Positions 1 to 5,353 of a DNA stretch of 6,914 bases are shown here, piece after piece. The first letter of the stretch is position 1, and the number at the start of each line of letters is the position of its first letter. A program made the position numbers and the translations under genes. This stretch comes from Helicobacteraceae bacterium (GTDB lineage: Bacteria; Campylobacterota; Campylobacteria; Campylobacterales; Sulfurimonadaceae). The DNA is taken from positions 1 to 6,914 of the forward strand of contig WFMY01000201.1 in the NCBI GenBank assembly GCA_015488855.1. The letters are read 5' to 3'. The notes beneath the pieces were generated by a model. That model did no database searches. It saw only the letters and a list, made by a program, of their open reading frames with translations, and was not told the DNA's origin.

Positions 1-1472
1 AGCCCCATATCATCAGCTAAACATCCTCCAAAGTTATTGTCATAAAGATATTTTAACCACCTAACACCATCTTTTTGGTAATCACGCATAGTTACATTTT
101 CTAGTTTTGGCATCCGTGTTTTTGATGATTTGAGTTTGTTAAACCCATTGTAAAACTCTTTTGAGTTTTTGAAAACTTTTTGCTCTTTTTGATGGATAAG
201 CTCTTCAATCTCAGGGAGATCAAAAAAGGAAACTTTGATTTTTTTACCATCTTTTTTAAAGATTCTCTCTAATCTTGAGATATATGATTTATCTACTATC
301 GCTTTTTCGCCATTGCTCAGAGGGATGTAGGCATTTTTTTTGTAGAGATTTATCATATCAAAAACATTAAAGCTTTCCTCACCAATATTGACCGTGACAT
401 CCCCACTATCAAGAAAATCTATCTTCTCTTTAAAAGATACATTTAGAGTTGGTTTTGTGGTGTTGTATTTGTATGATTTTAGCTTTTCACTTCCAAAGAG
501 TTCTGCTTTGCCAAGGATGGATTGGAGGTTTTTGAGGATAAATTCACGGCTCAATTCCTCTTCAATCACAAAGAGTCCATCTTCTTCACTAAAACTCGCT
601 GACTTCATCGCTCTTTTTAAAGAGTTAAGTTTACTAAAGATAGTTCCATAGATCTCAAAAACATCACTAAAATCGCACTCATAGATAGAGATGGTCGATT
701 CCATCGCATTTATAAGAACAATTTTAGAGATATTAAAATCATTAAAAAACTCAGGAGAGAGGTTACCAACAGTTGCTGATGTTCGTAAAATTAGCTCATT
801 ATCGGCAGTTATTTTTTCAAAAATGACAGCAGGTTTGATAGGTTTTTTTTCATCTTTAAACTCTACTTGATAATTTTCATATTGTATATTGATATTTTCA
901 AAATAGGTCATTAAGATGGTTAGTAGCTCTTCTAACTTCTCTTGAGCAATAACAGTATCAAAACTTTTTAGCTTATCAAAGTTGTCACCAATATGATGCA
1001 CTTGTATAATTTCATTTTGCACTAAAACATAGTTGGAAGTTAAAAATTGGAACTCATCTTGACCCATTATCTGAGGAAAAAGCAGTAGTTTGTCCTCTTT
1101 TTTTATCACTTTGAGATCTACTGATCTAAGTGCGGAACTAAAGGTTATGGGAGTATTGTTTTTATCAACAAGCCTGTTGTGTTGTCTTAGAAGTTCTAAA
1201 AGTCGAGGATATTTTTTGAGATAGAGATTTGAGCCTTCATCATCCCAATTTATCTGAAAAAACTCTTCCTCTTTGCTCTGCTCAATTGATTGTAAGATTT
1301 CCCTCTCAAGACCATTGTAAACCCTAAAGTCTATATCTTTAAGAGGTTTCATTTTTGCATCACAGACCTCTAAGTAGGCACCATATCCATCAAACATTAA
1401 AACATAGCGTAAGGAACTTTTCTCTTTTGCTCTTGTTAAAAAACTTTTGTTTTGTTTAAATATATCTAGCAT
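1..1472 (-). CDS. SNF2-family (superfamily 2) helicase/ATPase, N-terminal part, cut by the window edge
   Basis: The reading frame is open from an ATG at 1472 down to base 1, giving 490 complete codons; the C-terminal ATPase region lies outside the window. The diagnostic part is residues 461-490: an MRDYQKDGVRWL segment (the Q-motif-like entry to SNF2 ATPases, Y465/Q466) followed by GGCLADDMG (482-490), the start of the SNF2 Walker A motif that normally continues LGKT. The preceding 460 residues are charged, cytoplasmic in character and have no membrane segment; they look like the long accessory N-terminal region of bacterial SNF2 proteins, for which I cannot assign a function. An in-frame TAA lies directly before the ATG, so no upstream start is possible. 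The ribosome site is weak (no AGGAG within 15 bases). It follows the kinase/phosphatase gene by 64 bases on the same strand without an obvious terminator, so read-through is plausible. Family call is firm; the role (chromosome or RNA-polymerase remodelling, or defence) cannot be decided. Confidence 0.88.
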   Translation of the reverse strand, partial: MLDIFKQNKSFLTRAKEKSSLRYVLMFDGYGAYLEVCDAKMKPLKDIDFRVYNGLEREILQSIEQSKEEEFFQINWDDEGSNLYLKKYPRLLELLRQHNRLVDKNNTPITFSSALRSVDLKVIKKEDKLLLFPQIMGQDEFQFLTSNYVLVQNEIIQVHHIGDNFDKLKSFDTVIAQEKLEELLTILMTYFENINIQYENYQVEFKDEKKPIKPAVIFEKITADNELILRTSATVGNLSPEFFNDFNISKIVLINAMESTISIYECDFSDVFEIYGTIFSKLNSLKRAMKSASFSEEDGLFVIEEELSREFILKNLQSILGKAELFGSEKLKSYKYNTTKPTLNVSFKEKIDFLDSGDVTVNIGEESFNVFDMINLYKKNAYIPLSNGEKAIVDKSYISRLERIFKKDGKKIKVSFFDLPEIEELIHQKEQKVFKNSKEFYNGFNKLKSSKTRMPKLENVTMRDYQKDGVRWLKYLYDNNFGGCLADDMG

Positions 1473-1481
1473 TTAGTATCA

Positions 1482-1501
1482 CTTTCAAAATATTTTAAAA
1501 G
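1482..1501. repeat. 20-base near-perfect palindrome upstream of the SNF2 gene
   Basis: CTTTCAAAAT is followed directly by ATTTTAAAAG, its reverse complement with one exception (a G-T wobble when transcribed on the minus strand). It sits 10 bases before the SNF2 ATG in the 65-base gap between the two genes. With no loop and no T-tract it does not look like a Rho-independent terminator. It could be an operator or just AT-rich chance. Confidence 0.25.
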
Positions 1502-1537
1502 TCTAGCTAAATATCTCTTAATTTTACTTTTTACAAG

Positions 1538-3178
1538 TTAACTCAAGTAAATGAGTGTAGCAATATTGAGAATCACCATAAAGATAAAAGCTCGTTTGTA
1601 AAAGATATGTGGTGAACGCTCTATGAGTGTAGAACTTTGTGAAAAGAAAGGTTTTACCTTTGTGGGGCGGTTGAGTTCGTAGTGCATCTCAGAATAGTGT
1701 TTATACCTTTGTTCTTTATCTATAGCAATAGCACGGAGGATGATACTGTCGAGCCAATCTGGGATATTTGAGTTATAAAAACTAGGTTTTTTAGCCTCTT
1801 TAAAGCTTGGTGTTTGAAATGGCTCTATCTCTCCATAAGGGTATTTTCCTGTGAGGCTAAGATAGAGTGTGACACCTATAGAAAATATCTCACTTGTCTC
1901 GCTGATAGCCTCCCCTGTAAATCTTTGAGGTGCTAAAAAGCTAGGAGTTCCAGCTTGAGTATTGGTTGAGAATATCTCGGTAATACTTCCAAAGTCTATG
2001 ATTTTAAATTCGAGGTTTTCATCATCATCTTTGGCTATCATGATATTTGGTGGTTTGATGTCACCGTGGACTAGGTCAAACCTAAGAAGGTACTGAGCCA
2101 TATCCAAAAGTGTAGATGCAAGTTCTACTGTATCGTCTATAGTGATATGTTTATGTGAGAGATAGGAGTCTAAATCTTCACCCATAAAAAGTTGCATCAC
2201 ATAGTAGCGAATTGTTCTGTTTTTTGGGATGACTGCTTTGGGGAAGAAGTTGGCTTTTAGCCGCTTAGCATTCCAAGCTTCTTTCACAAAGAGGTCAAGG
2301 ACCACTTCATCATCTATGGCTTCAAGTGGAGCAAATTTGACAACATACTCTTTTGTTTTTTTAGAACAGAGCCAAGTCCTGTCATTTTGGATGAGAGATT
2401 TTTTAAGTGTATATCCATCTATGACCTGATCTTTTGTTAAACTTTTTGGGATACTAACTTTTTGTTGTTTGAGTGCATCTATTTCGTTTGCTTGGAGTAT
2501 CTCTATGATGACGGCAGTTGTGTCATCTGGCAAATTATTATCGACGCTTTTTGATGCTTTCTTTACTAAAAAAGAAGCTCCATAAGAGATATTTTCTTGA
2601 AGTTCTTTGTTATCTAGGATGTTGTACAAACCATCACTACAAAGGAGAATTTTATCATCTTTTTGGATGAGATTTTCAAAGTAGTAGATTTGTGTTGTTT
2701 TATCTATCCCTATCGCCTGAGTAAGGACATTTTCATAGCCTTCTTCTTCCATGGCATGATCATTTGAGAGTTGAGAGAGTATTTTCTTTCTCATAAGGTA
2801 AACTCTAGAGTCACCTACATTTGCACCATAAAGTTTATTGCCCTCTATCACTATAATGGTAAGTGTTGTTACAAGTTCTGCTCGTTCATAATTTAGCATA
2901 GATTCCTGATAAAGTATCGCATTGATTGACTCTATAAAACTATGGATTGATTTTTCTATACTCCATGTTTTTGGTCTGATTTTGAAGTTATTCATGAGAT
3001 GCTTTGTGACTCTTTTTGCAGCCTCAGCTCCCTCATCAGCACTTCCCACCCCATCACAAACTACAGCTACTGTAAGATTAGATATAGTTTTTACATCATA
3101 AAAGTCATCCCCTGTGAGTTCTTTACCTTTGGCAAGAGAAAATCCTGAGAATTTTATGTTGTTAGATGGTGCGCCCAT
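1538..3178 (-). CDS. Bifunctional PP2C-type protein phosphatase / Ser-Thr protein kinase with C-terminal membrane anchor
   Basis: The 546-residue protein joins two opposing activities. Residues 1-228 are a PP2C (PPM) phosphatase domain: GDD at 23-25, DGVG at 42-45, GDSR at 122-125, NDH at 139-141, SDGLY at 181-185 and DDTT at 218-221 supply the acidic metal-binding residues. Residues about 255-505 are a Hanks-type kinase: VAIK-type K281, helix-C E300, catalytic loop HGDIKPPN (H371, D373, K375, N378), DFG at 395-397, APQ at 416-418 in place of APE, and R491. The glycine-rich loop (256-271) has no glycines and HRD is HGD, so it is a non-RD kinase with an odd ATP lid; the catalytic residues are intact. 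Residues about 527-545 form one hydrophobic helix, which would anchor both domains on the cytoplasmic face. The ATG abuts the transporter TAA (TAAATG) with only a GGTGG ten bases upstream, so translation is probably coupled. I recall similar fusions annotated beside nasA-type transporters in pseudomonads, suggesting it regulates the transporter or nitrate/nitrite use. Its substrate is unknown. Confidence 0.93.
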   Translation of the reverse strand: MGAPSNNIKFSGFSLAKGKELTGDDFYDVKTISNLTVAVVCDGVGSADEGAEAAKRVTKHLMNNFKIRPKTWSIEKSIHSFIESINAILYQESMLNYERAELVTTLTIIVIEGNKLYGANVGDSRVYLMRKKILSQLSNDHAMEEEGYENVLTQAIGIDKTTQIYYFENLIQKDDKILLCSDGLYNILDNKELQENISYGASFLVKKASKSVDNNLPDDTTAVIIEILQANEIDALKQQKVSIPKSLTKDQVIDGYTLKKSLIQNDRTWLCSKKTKEYVVKFAPLEAIDDEVVLDLFVKEAWNAKRLKANFFPKAVIPKNRTIRYYVMQLFMGEDLDSYLSHKHITIDDTVELASTLLDMAQYLLRFDLVHGDIKPPNIMIAKDDDENLEFKIIDFGSITEIFSTNTQAGTPSFLAPQRFTGEAISETSEIFSIGVTLYLSLTGKYPYGEIEPFQTPSFKEAKKPSFYNSNIPDWLDSIILRAIAIDKEQRYKHYSEMHYELNRPTKVKPFFSQSSTLIERSPHIFYKRAFIFMVILNIATLIYLS

Positions 3179-4459
3179 TTAGATTCTGCCACCAGCTGCT
3201 ACTCCCCATGTAGTACGCCATCTTGTTTTTACAAGACTAAGACCTAAAATAGCGACAACAACAACACCAGTGAAGATTAAGAAACCTGCTGTATAGCCAT
3301 CAAATGCACCCTTAGACCATCCTAGTGTTTTGATGAGTGCAGTACCACCAAGTCCACCAGCACAACCAACAAGACCAGTCATGATGCCGATGTCTTTACC
3401 AAATCTTTGAGGAACGAGTTGAAAAACTGAACCATTTGCCATACCTAAGTTTGCCATGATTAAAAAAAGTACAATCATCGCAACAAAAAATGGCATATCA
3501 ACCAAGGCAGTGGTCGCAACTAAAATTGCTACAGCACCATAGAAAAAGTAAAGAGCTTTTACCCCACCAAGTTTATCAGCTATATTTCCACCAACAGGGC
3601 GAAGTACCGCACCAGCAAAAATCGTTATCGCTCCAAAGTATCCTGCGATAACTTTTACATTTGGTTCATTAAATAGATCGATACCAAACGCACTCATATC
3701 TGCTTGATAAGTGTTCATAAGATATACTTTCATATACCCTGCAAATCCAACAAAACCACCGAAACTTACTGCATAAAAAAGATTGAACCACCATGTGTCT
3801 TTGTCTCCAAGAAGTTTGATGTAATCTTTGACTTTTTTAGGTCTTGCTTGGTAAACATCAGATGGAGCATTCTTCGCTAAGAACGCATAAGCAATAAATA
3901 CAACTATTGCCATCACAGCACCTACACCAAATACAGTATACCATCCCCATAACTCTGCTATTTTTGGAGCAAATAAGAAGTCGACAACAACACCGATGTT
4001 ACCAGCTCCAGCAATGCCAAGAACAACACCTTGGAGTTTAGGGGGATACCATTGACCCGCTTGTGGCAAGGCTACAGCAAAAGAGGCCCCTGCAAAACCA
4101 AGTCCAAGCGCTACAAAAAGTAAAACCTCATAAGTAATAGTATCACCCATCAGATAAGCGGTTAAGAGTGAAGCGATAACAACGGATTGTGCTAAAAGTG
4201 CTGTCAATTTTGCGCCAAGTTTATCAACTCCAAAGCCTAAGACTATTCTAAGAATCGCTCCTGAGAGTATAGGGAGGGAGAGAAGTGTTGCTTTTTCTCC
4301 AGATGTTAAGATACGACCACCAAGTGCAAGTGCCTCAGTTATCTCTGTTGAGAGCGGTCCGAGCATGGTCCACACCATAAAACTCATATCGAAATATAAG
4401 AATGCCATAAACAAGGTTGGTGCGTGTCCTTGCCCCTTTAACTCTTTAAATCCTGCCAT
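3179..4459 (-). CDS. narK: Nitrate/nitrite transporter, NarK/NasA family of the major facilitator superfamily
   Basis: This 426-residue membrane protein has about 12 hydrophobic helices and the family's usual length. The two nitrate signatures are clear: GIAGAGNIGVV at 148-158 (TM5) and GMANGSVFQLVPQRF at 339-353 (TM11 region). The MFS loop motif is GFGVDKLGAK at 75-84, and the substrate-binding arginines of TM2 and TM8 correspond to R71 and R287 (LRPVGGNIADKLGG at 286-299). The family moves nitrate and nitrite across the inner membrane by proton symport or nitrate/nitrite antiport; the mode cannot be read from sequence. The central cytoplasmic loop (about 196-221) is lysine-rich. The start is supported by TAGGAG six bases before the ATG. 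It is the first gene of a minus-strand unit with the kinase/phosphatase and is divergent from the heme-copper operon, sharing its promoter region. If this organism reduces nitrate with periplasmic Nap, the transporter would more likely serve assimilation or nitrite handling (inference). Confidence 0.93.
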   Translation of the reverse strand: MAGFKELKGQGHAPTLFMAFLYFDMSFMVWTMLGPLSTEITEALALGGRILTSGEKATLLSLPILSGAILRIVLGFGVDKLGAKLTALLAQSVVIASLLTAYLMGDTITYEVLLFVALGLGFAGASFAVALPQAGQWYPPKLQGVVLGIAGAGNIGVVVDFLFAPKIAELWGWYTVFGVGAVMAIVVFIAYAFLAKNAPSDVYQARPKKVKDYIKLLGDKDTWWFNLFYAVSFGGFVGFAGYMKVYLMNTYQADMSAFGIDLFNEPNVKVIAGYFGAITIFAGAVLRPVGGNIADKLGGVKALYFFYGAVAILVATTALVDMPFFVAMIVLFLIMANLGMANGSVFQLVPQRFGKDIGIMTGLVGCAGGLGGTALIKTLGWSKGAFDGYTAGFLIFTGVVVVAILGLSLVKTRWRTTWGVAAGGRI

Positions 4460-4464
4460 AAAAT

Positions 4465-4470
4465 CTCCTA
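4465..4470 (-). promoter_or_regulatory. Ribosome binding site of narK
   Basis: On the minus strand TAGGAG precedes the narK ATG with a five-base ATTTT spacer. It contains an AGGAG core and fixes the start at 4459. Confidence 0.8.
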
Positions 4471-4526
4471 AATTATTTTGATAGTGGAAGTATAATATAA
4501 ATAATGAATTGAATAGATATTTGAAT

Positions 4527-4541
4527 GATTAAATTTTAATC
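4527..4541 (-). promoter_or_regulatory. Palindromic operator candidate, copy 1
   Basis: Read on the minus strand this is GATTAAAATTTAATC, a 7+1+7 palindrome, identical to copy 2 read on the plus strand. With flanks the minus-strand 19-mer TTGATTAAAATTTAATCAT (4543-4525) matches copy 3 at 18 of 19 positions. It lies about 70 bases upstream of the narK start codon. The binding protein is unknown. Confidence 0.6.
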
Positions 4542-4551
4542 AATAAATTTT

Positions 4552-4559
4552 ATTATAAT
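4552..4559. promoter_or_regulatory. Candidate bidirectional -10 element
   Basis: The octamer ATTATAAT contains TATAAT on the plus strand (4554-4559) and TATAAT on the minus strand (4557-4552), both exact matches to the sigma-70 -10 consensus. It lies between palindrome copies 1 and 2, so a protein on those sites would cover a promoter here. No clear -35 is seen, as is common in Campylobacterota. In such AT-rich DNA a chance match is possible. Confidence 0.35.
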
Positions 4560-4574
4560 GATTAAAATTTAATC
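4560..4574 (+). promoter_or_regulatory. Palindromic operator candidate, copy 2
   Basis: The plus strand reads GATTAAAATTTAATC exactly. Its centre is 33 bases from that of copy 1, close to three helical turns, so both would face the same side of the DNA. Confidence 0.6.
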
Positions 4575-4637
4575 TTTTACTTTTTTGTGGAAAAATCAAT
4601 TCAAGCGCATAAAGCAATTCACTTTCAAAGCTAAATC

Positions 4638-4651
4638 TTGATTTAAATCAA
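4638..4651. promoter_or_regulatory. FNR/CRP-family binding site candidate
   Basis: TTGATTTAAATCAA is a perfect palindrome and a perfect match to the FNR-type consensus TTGAT-N4-ATCAA, which is shared by related nitrogen-oxide regulators of the CRP/FNR family (DNR/NNR-like). It lies 111 bases before the plus-strand start codon and 178 bases before that of narK. It could activate the heme-copper operon under low oxygen or NO, but no -10 element at the standard -41.5 distance is convincing, so the target promoter is not fixed. Confidence 0.6.
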
Positions 4652-4676
4652 TAAATTACTTTTTTAGCATAAGATT

Positions 4677-4691
4677 GTTTAAAATTTAATC
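4677..4691 (+). promoter_or_regulatory. Palindromic operator candidate, copy 3
   Basis: GTTTAAAATTTAATC differs from copy 2 by one base, and the flanking 19-mer matches copy 1 (other strand) at 18 of 19. Its centre is 117 bases from copy 2, near eleven helical turns. It lies just before a TTGACT -35-like hexamer (4698-4703) upstream of the heme-copper operon. Confidence 0.5.
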
Positions 4692-4748
4692 ATAAAATTG
4701 ACTGTTTATCTGGATAAATAATGTAGTATTAGAAGTTCAGAAAATAAT

Positions 4749-4757
4749 AAGAGGAAG
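4749..4757 (+). promoter_or_regulatory. Ribosome binding site of the subunit II-like gene
   Basis: AAGAGGAAG lies ahead of the ATG at 4763, with seven bases between its AGGA core (4752-4755) and the start codon. This supports the chosen start. Confidence 0.75.
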
Positions 4758-4762
4758 AAGAA

Positions 4763-5353
4763 ATGATATTTACAAGTTCATTAGAGTTATTGTCTTTTCA
4801 TTGGGTGGCTTATACTATATATGCAACGATGATTATATCGGTTATTGCATGGTTTGGGTATAACCTTACTCGTGAGAAAGCAAAATCTGTTGTACGCATA
4901 CCATTTTACTGGTATATGGCGTTTTTAGTTGCTGGTGGTGTTGGACACCATATATTTACATACAATACTATCCCTTGGGTATCACAAGATATAGATAGAC
5001 ATAATATAGTTCCTGATGCTACCTATAAGTTTGAAATTAAAAAGCATGTTTGGACACTTCCAGCTAAAAAAATCACGGTACAGTGTGGTCAAACTATAAA
5101 GTTTGATGTAACAAGTCATGACCTTATATATGGTTTTGGACTTTTTCGTCAAGCTGGTTCTATGGCAATGCAGATGCAAGTAAACCCTGGTTCTCCAAAT
5201 AATATACTTTGGACTTTTCACCATAATGCAGTGTTTGACTTAGATTCAACTGAGTATTCTGGTCCACACATGTACAACCATGAAGGAAAAAATACAATGA
5301 GAATAAAACGATTTTTAGAAGTTGTTGGATGTGATAATGGAGGTTCAAAATGA
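4763..5353 (+). CDS. Cytochrome oxidase subunit II-like cupredoxin protein without CuA ligands, partner of the NO reductase-like subunit
   Basis: The 196-residue protein has two N-terminal membrane helices (about 12-34 and 46-67) and a periplasmic domain from about 85 to 190, the layout of heme-copper subunit II. The cupredoxin fold is recognisable from VTSHDLIYGFGLF (116-128; oxidases have VTS-DV-H-F) and DSTEYSGPH (161-169; oxidases have C-x-E-x-C-G). The CuA ligands are gone: the first His is Y123, the two Cys are S162 and S166, and His/Met are not at the expected spacing (M170 and H173 lie there). E164 remains. The only cysteines are C108 and C190, outside the CuA loop. It therefore should not bind CuA or take electrons from cytochrome c in the usual way; it may be structural or help form a quinol or other donor site (inference). 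The stop overlaps the next gene's start (ATGA, 5350-5353), indicating translational coupling and fixed stoichiometry. Confidence 0.85.
   Translation: MIFTSSLELLSFHWVAYTIYATMIISVIAWFGYNLTREKAKSVVRIPFYWYMAFLVAGGVGHHIFTYNTIPWVSQDIDRHNIVPDATYKFEIKKHVWTLPAKKITVQCGQTIKFDVTSHDLIYGFGLFRQAGSMAMQMQVNPGSPNNILWTFHHNAVFDLDSTEYSGPHMYNHEGKNTMRIKRFLEVVGCDNGGSK

Larger units (their letters stand above)
4460..4762. promoter_or_regulatory. Divergent promoter/operator region between narK and the heme-copper operon
   Basis: This 303-base non-coding stretch is extremely AT-rich and lies between two divergent start codons. It contains three copies of a 15-base palindrome, one perfect FNR-type palindrome, a TATAAT element readable on both strands, and a good ribosome site at each end. 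No RNA gene, terminator or credible small ORF was seen. Further AT-rich -10-like hexamers lie closer to each gene (on the minus strand TATACT at 4494-4489; on the plus strand TAGTAT at 4724-4729, with TTGACT at 4698-4703 but 20-base spacing); none is strong enough to fix a transcription start. Confidence 0.8.

Noticed and set aside
388..651. Plus-strand 87-codon open frame
   Set aside because: It lies wholly antisense to the SNF2 gene, has no ribosome site, and its composition is that of a shadow frame.
1473..1537. Rho-independent terminator between the kinase and SNF2 genes
   Set aside because: The only inverted repeat (1482-1501) is AT-rich, has no loop and is not followed by a T-tract on the minus strand.
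2229..2429. Plus-strand 66-codon open frame
   Set aside because: Antisense to the well-supported kinase domain, low-complexity Ser-rich product, no ribosome site.
4698..4729. Sigma-70 promoter TTGACT...TAGTAT before the heme-copper operon
   Set aside because: The spacing of 20 bases is too long and the -10 matches only four of six, so it is not listed as a separate promoter.
4982..5224. Minus-strand 80-codon open frame
   Set aside because: Shadow of the subunit II gene, with no recognisable protein character.
5160..5348. Minus-strand frame with a hydrophobic stretch followed by HGC, resembling a lipoprotein signal
   Set aside because: It is antisense to the cupredoxin domain of the subunit II gene and has no start signals; the lipobox resemblance is chance.
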